A stretch of DNA of 7,621 bases, taken from Chloroflexota bacterium. GTDB lineage: Bacteria > Chloroflexota > Anaerolineae > Promineifilales > Promineifilaceae. The stretch spans positions 1 through 7,621 of the forward strand of contig JAHEEY010000225.1 of NCBI GenBank assembly GCA_024640485.1, given 5' to 3'. How positions within the stretch are numbered: position 1 is the first letter of the stretch; each line of letters begins with the position of its first letter. This document shows positions 1 to 6,100 of this stretch, piece after piece. Position numbers and translations under genes: made by a program. The notes under the pieces were generated by a model. It saw only the letters and a list, made by a program, of their open reading frames with translations, did no database searches and had not been told where the DNA came from.

Positions 1-714
1 GATGTGCCTCTGCTCATTCCTGAGGTGAATCCAGACCACACCGGGCTGATACCGGCCCAACAGGCGTACAACGGCTGGCCTGGCTTCATCGTCGCCAGCC
101 CAAACTGCTCTACTACCAGCCTGATACTGCCGATGAAGGTATGGCAGGACGCTTTTGGGCTGGAGGCCGCAGTCATCACCACCTTGCAGGCGGTTTCCGG
201 CGCCGGCTATCCCGGCGTTTCCTCCATGGATATTATGGATAATGTGGTGCCCTACATCGGCGGCGAAGACGGCAAGTTGGAAAGTGAGCCTAAGAAACTG
301 CTGGGCACAGTCATCGGCGGCCTGCTGCAGCTGGCTGAGATACGCACCAGCGCCCAGGCGAACCGGGTGCCGGTCATCGACGGCCATCTGGCCAGTGTTT
401 CGGTGAAATTGGGGAAGCCGGCTACCGTCGAACAAGCGATTGCTGCTTTGGAATCCTGGCAGCGTCCGGCGATTTGCCAGCAGCTGCCCACCGCGCCCAA
501 GCGAACCCTCATCTACCGTCATGAGCCGGACCGTCCCCAGCCCCGGCTGGATCGAGATGCCGAAAACGGGCTGGCCTGGTCAGTCGGCAGCGTGCGCGCG
601 TGTGGTGTCCTGGATCTGCGGTTCCTGGCAATCACCCACAACACCTTGCGGGGCGCTGCCAGCGGCTCTATCCTAAATGCTGAACTGCTGGTGGTCCAGG
701 GGTATATCAAGTAA
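1..714 (+). CDS. asd: Aspartate-semialdehyde dehydrogenase, archaeal/yeast type (5'-truncated by window edge)
   Basis: This enzyme reduces aspartyl-4-phosphate to aspartate-4-semialdehyde with NADPH, the branch point to Lys/DAP, Met, Thr and Ile; it is cytosolic. The frame is open from base 1 (D-V-P-L-L-I-P-E-V-N), so the GTG at 4 is an internal Val, not a start. About 237 residues remain; the family is usually near 350, so the N-terminal NADP-binding part is missing upstream. Visible landmarks are SPNCSTT with the acyl-forming Cys at 106-108, the SGAGYPG loop, the E-S-E-P-K-K substrate-binding segment, RVPVIDGH with the presumed acid/base His at 385-387, and the C-terminal block RPQPRLDRDA then THNTLRGAASGS and LNAELLVVQGYI. 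These match the archaeal/fungal branch rather than the E. coli-type enzyme. After the His the sequence reads L-A-S where I recall T-E-x as usual. TAA is at 712-714, followed by a terminator. Family assignment is firm. Confidence 0.95.
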   Translation, partial: DVPLLIPEVNPDHTGLIPAQQAYNGWPGFIVASPNCSTTSLILPMKVWQDAFGLEAAVITTLQAVSGAGYPGVSSMDIMDNVVPYIGGEDGKLESEPKKLLGTVIGGLLQLAEIRTSAQANRVPVIDGHLASVSVKLGKPATVEQAIAALESWQRPAICQQLPTAPKRTLIYRHEPDRPQPRLDRDAENGLAWSVGSVRACGVLDLRFLAITHNTLRGAASGSILNAELLVVQGYIK

Positions 715-755
715 CCTTCGACTGAGTGGGGTATCTGCGGAACTTTGAACCAGAT

Positions 756-797
756 GGGGGAGTGGTCGATAGAACGTCGCCCACTCCCTCTTTTCTC
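756..797 (+). terminator. Intrinsic terminator after asd
   Basis: GGGGGAGTGG at 756-765 pairs with CCACTCCCTC at 781-790, giving a 10-bp stem with one G-U pair. A further CGA/TCG pairing (767-769 with 777-779) lies inside, beyond a T-C mismatch, leaving a 7-nt loop. The T-rich run TTTTCTC follows at 791-797. It begins 41 nt after the asd stop and lies just before the 3' end of the convergent lipoprotein gene. The minus-strand side has no T-run, so it should act mainly on asd transcripts. Confidence 0.8.
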
Positions 798-806
798 GCC
801 ATCGTG

Positions 807-2084
807 TTACGGCGTGCTTGACAATGGGTTGGCCAGCCAGCTGGGCATCACCTGTACAAAGCTGTTGCCGATCTGCAGCGGGAACGGATCGCCGTTGCTG
901 TCTGTGAAGGTGAGCAGGTCAGCCCGATCGGCCCGGTGCCAGGTGACTTCGTACCGCTGCCCGTCTCGGAAAACCGTGCCGCCGCCCGAGCCCCACAGCT
1001 GCACCTGTACCGACAGGTGCGCGCAGACGCCGTCCCGGACCTCTTCGCAGATGGTGGGGTCTTTGACATGGTTGGGGCTTATCACGATTACATTGCTGGC
1101 ACTCACCTGCTCGTCGCTGTTGGCGTCTCGATGTATTTCGCCGTCCGCCCATCGCTGGTAGCGGCCCGTTTCCTGATCATATTTCCACTCCACCAACGTC
1201 CAATTGTAATCAACCGTCGCTGTCGCGGCTGGGCTGCCCCCTGCCGGCGGTTCACTGCTGAACGCTAATATCCCGTTGAAAACAGGTGGGGAATTCTGGT
1301 CCATACTGTCCAGCGCCGCCCAAAAATCGGTGGGGATGCCGTACAAGGTGTGTTCGAACGGCTTGTCTTCACCGGTACGGTAGTATCCGGCACTGGCGCT
1401 GCGCAGGATCCGCTGGGTGAAGTCAGAGCGGTTGAGACGCTGGCTGACACCGACGCTGGCCCCGGAGAAGGCCAGGGCGGCATCGAACATCGCCGGCAGC
1501 TCCACGTCGATGAGCCGGGCGCTGCGGATTGGCCCCACCTTGGGCGGCGTCTTGCCGTACAGGATAGCCGTGAACCGGGTGACGTTTCCTTCAGTGGTGT
1601 GTTCGAATACCCAGTCAGCGTCATTCATCCCCGATTGGGGTCGGGTGTAGCTTGGGGGTGAATTGGACAGTTTTACCGCAATGGGCCGCCGCTGCAGCAG
1701 CTCTGGATCTTCCATCAGCTCACCGGTCAGCGGATTGCGGTCGGTGCCGAAATCTGCCGCTTCCATCAGCACGATCGCTGCCGCGGTCGCTGTCGCTTCC
1801 GGTGTTGCCGTCGCCGGAGGTGGGCTGCTGGTCGGCACCGGGGCCAATGTCGGCGGCGATGGCAGCGTAGCTTCCACCGTCGGTACCGCCAGAGTCGGTG
1901 TGGGTGCTGCCGCCAGCCCGCTGTCAGCGATAGCCGTCGGCGGTGGCGGCAGGGTGGGTGATTCAGATTTGGCGCAGGCGGACAGAATGAGCAGCCCGCA
2001 TAGGGGGATCAAGTATTTGAAGGTATGCTGCCGTGCCGTTAGCTGCGGCAGCATCCGCCGGATTGACGATCTATTTCTGACCAT
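807..2084 (-). CDS. DUF3048 (YerB-like) domain lipoprotein
   Basis: This is a predicted surface lipoprotein of 425 residues. The biochemical role of DUF3048 proteins (B. subtilis YerB is the familiar member) is not established. Residues 1-37 form a lipoprotein signal: basic N-terminus, hydrophobic YLIPLCGLLIL, and lipobox LSAC with Cys37. Residues 43-103 are a Pro/Thr/Ala-rich linker. The DUF3048 N-terminal part starts at about 116 (NPLTGE, RRPIAVKLSNSP, RPQSGMNDADWVFEH, TEGNVTRFTAI, KVGPIRSARLID). The C-terminal part carries VQLWGSGGGTVFRDGQ and ends with the beta-rich QIGNSFVQVMPSW. I chose the ATG at 2082-2084 because GGAGG (minus strand, 2098-2094) lies 9 nt upstream and the codon overlaps the stop of the preceding dehydrogenase gene as TAATG. 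The frame stays open upstream to 2216, but those residues do not look like a signal peptide. It is the last gene of a three-gene operon and is likely translationally coupled. Confidence 0.92.
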   Translation of the reverse strand: MVRNRSSIRRMLPQLTARQHTFKYLIPLCGLLILSACAKSESPTLPPPPTAIADSGLAAAPTPTLAVPTVEATLPSPPTLAPVPTSSPPPATATPEATATAAAIVLMEAADFGTDRNPLTGELMEDPELLQRRPIAVKLSNSPPSYTRPQSGMNDADWVFEHTTEGNVTRFTAILYGKTPPKVGPIRSARLIDVELPAMFDAALAFSGASVGVSQRLNRSDFTQRILRSASAGYYRTGEDKPFEHTLYGIPTDFWAALDSMDQNSPPVFNGILAFSSEPPAGGSPAATATVDYNWTLVEWKYDQETGRYQRWADGEIHRDANSDEQVSASNVIVISPNHVKDPTICEEVRDGVCAHLSVQVQLWGSGGGTVFRDGQRYEVTWHRADRADLLTFTDSNGDPFPLQIGNSFVQVMPSWLANPLSSTP

Positions 2085-2098
2085 TAAAGAGTGCCTCC
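2082..2098 (-). promoter_or_regulatory. Shine-Dalgarno and TAATG stop/start overlap, SDR to DUF3048 gene
   Basis: On the minus strand GGAGG (2098-2094) sits 9 nt before ATG (2084-2082). The stop TAA of the dehydrogenase is 2086-2084, so the two genes share one base as TAATG. This fixes the lipoprotein start and suggests that terminating ribosomes re-initiate directly. Confidence 0.8.
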
Positions 2099-2881
2099 AA
2101 AAGGATCTCGCTTGATGAAAGGAGATGATAAGAACCGCCACACTATCTTTGGCGTTGATAAATACTTGATACGGGCGTCGCTTTTCTCGTTGGCTAACAC
2201 TTTGTCTGCCAGCCACGGGGTGACCGTTTCTACACGATCAGACAGGATGTCGAGCACGCCCTTGGACCGCTCGAACGCTTCTGGGTCCACCTTAAGCTGA
2301 TCAACCAGGAGATCGGTCACCACCATTCCCGGGCTGAGGCTGCACACCTGGATAGGGGTCCCTTGGGTTTCCTTGACCAGTATATCGGTGAGATATTTGA
2401 CCGCTGATTTGCTGGTGCCATATACGGCCATTCCAACGCGGGTGCTGCCGTTGGAGCCGAACCCCATCATGTTGTACAGTTGGCCATGGCCCTGTTCCAG
2501 CATGCCCCGGATCGCCACTCGGGAACCATAAAGGGTGCCGGTGATGTTGGTATCAACGACATTGGCCAGATCCTCGCTTGGCAGCTCCCACATGGGCAGC
2601 AGTTGATGGCTGATGCCGGAGTTGTTGATCCAGATATCGACCGGACCGAAACGTTCCGCGGCTTGCTGCCATAATGATTCCACTTGATCCAGCTGGACGA
2701 CGTCGCAAGGTTGGCCTGCCACGTTTTGACTGCCGTGGGCTTCAGCTAATTGGTTTACGGCTTTGTCAACACTGGCCTGCGTACGGCCGCTGATCATGAC
2801 CCGGCATCCCCGTTCTAGAAAAGCGTCGGCCAGTCCGTAGCCGATGCCCCGGGTGCTGCCGGTAATGACGACATGCTTCAT
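2084..2881 (-). CDS. Short-chain dehydrogenase/reductase, NYC1/NOL (chlorophyll b reductase)-like subgroup
   Basis: This is a classical Rossmann-fold SDR of 265 residues, predicted cytosolic, with no signal peptide or TM helix. It shows the cofactor motif TGSTRGIG (7-14), with Arg11 and Arg33 (S-G-R-T after beta-2) suggesting NADP(H). D60 is the usual adenine-contact Asp, NNSG (86-89) replaces NNAG, Asn112 is the structural/catalytic Asn, and YGTSK (154-158) carries the catalytic Tyr and Lys. The catalytic Ser is probably one of S143/S146. From memory, the pattern DIWINNSG, the YNMMGFGSNGS stretch, SLSPGMVVTDLL and the C-terminal ARIKYLSTP block resemble plant and bacterial NYC1/NOL-type SDRs more than FabG-like ones. 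No photosynthesis gene is nearby, so the substrate is unknown. The start is the ATG at 2879-2881, preceded by GGGGG at 2895-2891 with 9-nt spacing. An in-frame TTG at 2918-2920 lacks comparable support. Confidence 0.88.
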   Translation of the reverse strand: MKHVVITGSTRGIGYGLADAFLERGCRVMISGRTQASVDKAVNQLAEAHGSQNVAGQPCDVVQLDQVESLWQQAAERFGPVDIWINNSGISHQLLPMWELPSEDLANVVDTNITGTLYGSRVAIRGMLEQGHGQLYNMMGFGSNGSTRVGMAVYGTSKSAVKYLTDILVKETQGTPIQVCSLSPGMVVTDLLVDQLKVDPEAFERSKGVLDILSDRVETVTPWLADKVLANEKSDARIKYLSTPKIVWRFLSSPFIKRDPFGGTL

Positions 2882-2932
2882 AGGTTTGTTCCCCCAAGTT
2901 TGATTCAATGATCTGCTCAAACAAACTGATAA

Positions 2933-3697
2933 CTAAAAGGTCAAACCAGCCAGGAACTGCTGGCTGCTTCTCTTGATAAGATTGGGAACTGAATTCAGGA
3001 TGATTTGTACTCCCCGGTTGATCTCGGCCTGAGCCGCTTCTCGGCTGCCGGCGGTGATTCCTGCGTACAGTCCCGCCGACCGGATGATTTGAATCGCCTG
3101 GTCGATTACCGCCTGCACTTCAGGGTGGCCTGGCCCTTCGGTGATACCCATGCTCATGGACAGATCCAGCGGGCCGATGACAACGCCGTCGATACCGTTG
3201 ACGGCACAAAGCGCCGGCAGCTGGTCCAGCAGAGTAACATCTTCAAACTGGGGCAGCACCAAGGTGCTCTGGTTCGCCTGGGATACATACTCGGCTGCCG
3301 TGCCAGCCCCCAGCATATAGTCCGCGGCACGGGCCAATCCCAGCCCCCGTTTTCCCAGGGGAGGGTATTTAACCGCGGAGACCAGCATCTCCATCTCGCC
3401 GGCTGTTTCCAGGCCGGGCATCATCACCCCCATCATCCCGGCATCGAGATAGGGGAGGACCAGCTTGGGATCTTTTGGCCCAACCCGTACCAGGGGATCG
3501 ATGCCCACTGTCTCGCACGCCCGCACCATATTTGCCGCCTGGGCCGGAGTAATCGGGCCGTGTTCACCGTCAACCATGTAAAAATCGAAACCGGATAACC
3601 CGATCATTTCCGCGATCATCGGTTCGGCGATGCCGGAGATGACGCCGAAAACCGGTTCGCCTCGCTCTAGCTTAACTCTGCTCTGATTTGCTCTCAT
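2933..3697 (-). CDS. HpcH/HpaI family aldolase/citrate lyase domain protein
   Basis: This 254-residue single-domain enzyme belongs to the metal-dependent class II pyruvate-aldolase (HpcH/HpaI, TIM-barrel) family. Relatives cleave 4-hydroxy-2-oxoheptanedioate or 2-dehydro-3-deoxy-glucarate to pyruvate plus an aldehyde; the substrate here cannot be read off. Active-site landmarks are VDGEHGP with His46 (cf. HpaI His45), LVRVGP with Arg71 (cf. Arg70), the YPPLGKRGLG loop (111-120), QFED with metal ligand Glu152 (cf. Glu149) and GPLDLS with metal ligand Asp178 (cf. Asp175). All expected catalytic residues are present, so it should be active. The start ATG at 3695-3697 is preceded by GGGAG about 7 nt upstream. 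It is the first gene of the minus-strand operon, with a promoter at 3776-3749 and 51 nt between its stop and the dehydrogenase start. The pairing of an aldolase with an NADP-type SDR could mean degradation of an oxo- or hydroxy-acid, but this is inference. Confidence 0.92.
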   Translation of the reverse strand: MRANQSRVKLERGEPVFGVISGIAEPMIAEMIGLSGFDFYMVDGEHGPITPAQAANMVRACETVGIDPLVRVGPKDPKLVLPYLDAGMMGVMMPGLETAGEMEMLVSAVKYPPLGKRGLGLARAADYMLGAGTAAEYVSQANQSTLVLPQFEDVTLLDQLPALCAVNGIDGVVIGPLDLSMSMGITEGPGHPEVQAVIDQAIQIIRSAGLYAGITAGSREAAQAEINRGVQIILNSVPNLIKRSSQQFLAGLTF

Positions 3698-3748
3698 GAA
3701 CTGCTCCCGGGATTAAAAGATAGTTCCACGGTTACCCGCTGAGCTTTT

Positions 3749-3776
3749 ATTATGAGACAGCTTTCGTTTCTGTCAA
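3749..3776 (-). promoter_or_regulatory. Sigma-70-type promoter of the aldolase/SDR/DUF3048 operon
   Basis: On the minus strand a perfect -35 TTGACA (3776-3771) is followed after 16 nt by CATAAT (3754-3749), a good -10. The predicted start near 3742 would give a leader of about 45 nt before the aldolase ATG. A short inverted repeat, GACAG/CTGTC (3756-3760 and 3770-3774), lies across the spacer and the -35 and could be an operator, though 5-bp arms are weak evidence. Confidence 0.7.
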
Positions 3777-3811
3777 CGCTATCGCCCCCAAGCCGCTGTC
3801 AGCACGTTCCT

Positions 3812-3835
3812 TGGCTCACTTCCTGCAATGAGCCA
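3812..3835. repeat. Small inverted repeat between the divergent promoters
   Basis: TGGCTCA (3812-3818) and TGAGCCA (3829-3835) are perfect 7-bp arms around a 10-nt loop. No T-run follows on either strand, so it does not look like a terminator. It lies upstream of both promoters and could be a protein-binding site or be incidental. The rest of 3781-3920 is AT-richer than its surroundings and shows no gene. Confidence 0.4.
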
Positions 3836-3925
3836 GCTGCCAAAAGATTTATAAAAATACTCTGAAATTCAACCACAGCGCTCATTAGAAAGCAACGACA
3901 ATTCGCCTACGATTGACTGCTGAAT

Positions 3926-3955
3926 TTGCGATTCACCAGCAGATTGCACTATAAT
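3926..3955 (+). promoter_or_regulatory. Sigma-70-type promoter for the thiamine leader and operon
   Basis: A perfect TATAAT at 3950-3955 is preceded after 18 nt by TTGCGA (3926-3931), a 4/6 match to the -35. Transcription would start near 3962, about 50 nt before the TPP aptamer. This is the only good plus-strand promoter I see upstream of the riboswitch. Confidence 0.65.
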
Positions 3956-3960
3956 GCTGG
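3936..3960. repeat. Inverted repeat CCAGCA-N13-TGCTGG enclosing the -10 box
   Basis: CCAGCA (3936-3941) and TGCTGG (3955-3960) are perfect 6-bp arms separated by 13 nt. The right arm starts on the last base of the TATAAT box, so a dimeric regulator bound here would block RNA polymerase. Operator function is inferred from position only. Confidence 0.4.
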
Positions 3961-4010
3961 CAGAGGTGATGCTTTGGCAAAGGAGCTTCACTTCAAAGGA
4001 AATCTAAATA

Positions 4011-4107
4011 AGACTACAGGGAGCTAGGGAAAGCCTGGCTGAGAGAGTGACCGTCTTCGTCACTGACCTGAGAACCTGATCCGGGTAATGCTGGCGGAGG
4101 GATAGAG
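4011..4107 (+). ncRNA. TPP (THI-box) riboswitch
   Basis: This leader aptamer binds thiamine pyrophosphate and represses downstream genes. The conserved core is present: CTGAGA (4039-4044), ACCTGATC (4074-4081) and GGGTAATGCTGGCG followed by AGGGA (4083-4102). Helices can be traced. P1 is weak (CTA 4014-4016 with TAG 4103-4105). P2 is CAGG 4017-4020 with CCTG 4067-4070. P3 is 7 bp, AGCTAGG 4022-4028 with CCTGGCT 4034-4040, loop GAAAG. The optional P3a is AGTGAC 4046-4051 with GTCACT 4059-4064. P4 is about CCT 4075-4077 with AGG 4098-4100. P5 is CCGG 4081-4084 with CTGG 4091-4094 around GTAATG. A terminator follows 17 nt downstream, and the controlled genes are thiamine kinase and thiamine-binding protein, which fits the ligand. 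Confidence 0.95.
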
Positions 4108-4124
4108 AATAGCACGATCTTTTC

Positions 4125-4154
4125 AGCCGCCTTCTCTGGGCGGCTTTTTTGTTT
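4125..4154 (+). terminator. Riboswitch-controlled intrinsic terminator
   Basis: AGCCGCC (4125-4131) pairs with GGCGGCT (4139-4145) around a 7-nt loop and runs directly into TTTTTT (4145-4150), G, then TTTT. It stands between the TPP aptamer and thiN, so it is the likely expression platform: ligand bound gives termination. The remaining leader (4155-4247) shows nothing convincing except the ribosome binding site and a possible 10-codon frame at 4228-4260. Confidence 0.9.
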
Positions 4155-4247
4155 TCTGAACAGCCCACAGCACCCTGTTGGAATCAAAACTGAAAGCTGG
4201 TTCATCGACATCAAGAGCGACGATTCGATGAAATGGAGTGATCTGCG

Positions 4248-4892
4248 TTGGCGATACTAATCTTCGCAAATGGTGAGATGGTTGAACGGGAATGGGTGAG
4301 GCCGTATCTGGAGCAGGCTTCGGTGATCATCGCCGCTGACGGCGGTACCCTTCACTTGATGGCCCTGAGTCACCCGCCTGATATCGTCATCGGTGACATG
4401 GATTCTCTGACGCCCGCCGGCAGGGCTTGGCTGGAAACAACCGATGCGCAGCTGATTCAGCACCCCGCCGCCAAGGATGAAACAGATCTGGAGCTGGCTC
4501 TGCTGCTGGCGGCCAAATATGAAGAGGAGATCTGGCTGTTTGGCGCCATGGGCGGCCGGCTGGATCAGACGTTGGCCAATATCCTGCTGCTGGCCCATCC
4601 GGACCTCCAGGGTCGGCAGGTACAGCTGATCGGCCAATTTGAAAGAGCGTGGATGATCAACGGCGAGAGTGAAATCGCCGGCCGCCCCGGGGATCTAGTC
4701 TCGCTGATCCCATTGGGGGGAGAGGTAAAGGTGCGGGCGACCTCTGGTCTGAAATGGCCGCTGCGAGACGAGGTGCTGCTCTTTGGCCCCGCTCGCGGTG
4801 TCAGCAACGTGATGACCGGCAGCGCGGCATCGGTTTCCCTGGCCTCAGGGCAGCTGCTCTGTATCTGCACACAGGGCTCCTGGGGGCGGTGA
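4248..4892 (+). CDS. thiN: Thiamine pyrophosphokinase (thiamine diphosphokinase)
   Basis: This cytosolic enzyme transfers pyrophosphate from ATP to thiamine, giving TPP and AMP; it serves salvage of imported thiamine. It is 214 residues, normal for the bacterial TPK family. Motifs in order are AADGG (29-33), PDIVIGDMDS (44-53) with the metal-binding Asp cluster, KDETDLELAL (76-85), and GAMGGRLDQTLAN (99-111), where GGRLDH is usual and Gln107 replaces His. The C-terminal thiamine-binding half has GLKWPL (usual GLKYPL) and GVSNVMTG, where S-N-E is usual and Val replaces Glu. The start is TTG at 4248-4250: an in-frame TGA at 4239-4241 rules out anything further upstream, and GGAG (4235-4238) lies 9 nt before it. 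It follows the TPP riboswitch and precedes thiB by 94 nt. The weak start codon plus riboswitch would keep expression low when TPP is plentiful. Confidence 0.94.
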   Translation: MAILIFANGEMVEREWVRPYLEQASVIIAADGGTLHLMALSHPPDIVIGDMDSLTPAGRAWLETTDAQLIQHPAAKDETDLELALLLAAKYEEEIWLFGAMGGRLDQTLANILLLAHPDLQGRQVQLIGQFERAWMINGESEIAGRPGDLVSLIPLGGEVKVRATSGLKWPLRDEVLLFGPARGVSNVMTGSAASVSLASGQLLCICTQGSWGR

Positions 4893-4953
4893 CCTGCCGG
4901 CAAGCGGCCCGATAGCGGACCCTTTTCGATTTTGTGGCGTATTGACGGCAGGT
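4892..4953 (+). repeat. Inverted repeat in the thiN-thiB spacer
   Basis: ACCTGCCG (4892-4899) and CGGCAGGT (4946-4953) are perfect 8-bp complements around a 46-nt loop that begins at the thiN stop. There is no T-run after the 3' arm, so it is unlikely to terminate transcription. It could shape mRNA stability or set different yields of thiN and thiB. No promoter was convincing in this 94-nt gap. Confidence 0.35.
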
Positions 4954-4986
4954 TCCGATCTGGGACTGCCGATTTAGGAGAGAATG

Positions 4987-6045
4987 ATGCGGAAATGGAT
5001 GATTGTGATCGTAATAACCGCCGCGGCGCTGGCAGCCTGCAGCCCCTCTGAGGATGTGCCGGCGGAGCCCGTAGTGATTACCTTAATGACCCACGATAGT
5101 TTTGCTATCAGTGAGGAGACTATCGCCGCCTTTGAAGCGGCCAATAATGCTGAGGTGGTGATTCTGCCGGCAGGCGATGCCGGGGCGGCGCTTAACCAGG
5201 CGATCCTGGCCAAGGAAAACCCGCTGGCAGATCTGTTCTTCGGAGTGGACAACAGTTTCATGAGCCGGGCGCTGGAAGCCGGCATCTTTGAGGTGTATGA
5301 GTCGCCGGTGTTAGTTGACATAACTGACGAGCTGGAATTGGATAGCAGCAATCAGCTGCTCCCTGCCGATTACGGAGACGTCTGTCTCAACTACGACAAG
5401 TCCTGGTTCGAAAGCCGCCAAATGCAGCCGCCCGATTCGCTGATGGCGCTGACCGATGCCGCTTACAAGGGGCTGCTGGTGTTGGAAAACCCGGCCACCT
5501 CCAGCCCCGGGCTGGCGTTTCTGCTGGCCACTATCGGGGAATTCGGCACCAGCGGCGACTACAGTTATCTTGACTTCTGGGCCGATTTGAGGGCCAATGA
5601 TCTGCTGGTGACCAACGGCTGGGAAGAGGCGTACTATGGCTATTTCAGCGTGGCCAGCGATGGTGATCGGCCGCTGGTAGTCTCCTACGCCAGCAGCCCG
5701 CCGGCTGAGTTCATCTATGCTGATCCGCCGGTGGAAGAAGCGCCCAGCGCCAGCATCATCGCTCCCGGGATGTGCTTCCGCCAGGTGGAGTTTGTGGGCA
5801 TCTTGAAAGGAACCGAAGAGCGGCAGTTGGCTGAGGCTTTGGTTGATTTCATTTTGGGCAGGACCTTTCAGGAGGATATCCCGTTGAACATGTTCGTTTT
5901 TCCGGCCAATCAGAAGGCTGAGCTGCCTGAAGCGTTCACTCAATGGGCCCAGGTTCCTACGGCGATGAATGAGGTGGATCCTGCTGACATTGAGGCGAAT
6001 CGTGAAGCGTGGATCGATGCCTGGACAGAAGCCGTGCTTCGGTAG
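4987..6045 (+). CDS. thiB: Thiamine ABC transporter substrate-binding lipoprotein
   Basis: This is an extracytoplasmic thiamine-capturing protein of the ThiB/TbpA family, 352 residues, normal length. It has a lipoprotein signal: R-K, hydrophobic MIVIVITAAAL, lipobox LAAC with Cys18, so it is predicted to be membrane-anchored. Family landmarks are ITLMTHDSFAIS near the mature N-terminus, PAGDAGAALNQ, NPLADLFFGVDNSF, the YGDVCLNYDKSWF hinge region, ATSSPGLAFLLATIGEFG, the W-E-E-A-Y-Y-G-Y segment, VVSYASSPP, and the C-terminal VEFVGILKGT and LVDFILGRTFQEDIP. Two ATGs are adjacent (4984 and 4987). AGGAG at 4976-4980 is only 3 nt from the first and 6 nt from the second, so I chose 4987. It shares the TPP-riboswitch transcript with thiN. 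No permease or ATPase gene follows before the terminator at 6101. Ligand thiamine, rather than a phosphate ester or precursor, is inferred from family and context. Confidence 0.93.
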   Translation: MRKWMIVIVITAAALAACSPSEDVPAEPVVITLMTHDSFAISEETIAAFEAANNAEVVILPAGDAGAALNQAILAKENPLADLFFGVDNSFMSRALEAGIFEVYESPVLVDITDELELDSSNQLLPADYGDVCLNYDKSWFESRQMQPPDSLMALTDAAYKGLLVLENPATSSPGLAFLLATIGEFGTSGDYSYLDFWADLRANDLLVTNGWEEAYYGYFSVASDGDRPLVVSYASSPPAEFIYADPPVEEAPSASIIAPGMCFRQVEFVGILKGTEERQLAEALVDFILGRTFQEDIPLNMFVFPANQKAELPEAFTQWAQVPTAMNEVDPADIEANREAWIDAWTEAVLR

Positions 6046-6100
6046 CAGCAAGCTGAAACAAGCGACTGCCTATTGGACGGCTGTCAGGGTAAGGAAAAGC

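Noticed and set aside
1663..2115. Plus-strand open frame of 150 codons rich in Gly, Val and Ala.
   Set aside because: It is antisense to the Pro/Thr/Ala linker of the lipoprotein, whose GC-rich codons leave few stops on the other strand. It has no recognisable domain.
2085..2216. Upstream extension of the DUF3048 lipoprotein frame by 44 codons.
   Set aside because: It would overlap the dehydrogenase gene deeply and put a non-signal sequence before the lipoprotein signal. The ATG at 2084 has GGAGG at good spacing and a TAATG overlap.
2882..2920. TTG at 2918-2920 as an earlier start for the dehydrogenase.
   Set aside because: The Rossmann fold begins immediately after the ATG at 2881, which has a strong GGGGG ribosome binding site 9 nt away. 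The extra 13 residues add nothing recognisable.
2898..2922. Inverted repeat GTTTGA/TCAAAC in the aldolase-SDR spacer.
   Set aside because: The arms are only 6 bp and AT-rich, with a 13-nt loop and no T-run. It could arise by chance, and the genes look co-transcribed.
3913..3941. TTGACT at 3913-3918 as an alternative -35 box.
   Set aside because: No -10-like hexamer lies 16-18 nt downstream, and its distance to the TATAAT at 3950 is far too long.
4014..4214. Minus-strand open frame of 66 codons in the leader region.
   Set aside because: It lies antisense across the TPP riboswitch and terminator, whose RNA structure explains the sequence. It shows no protein family features.
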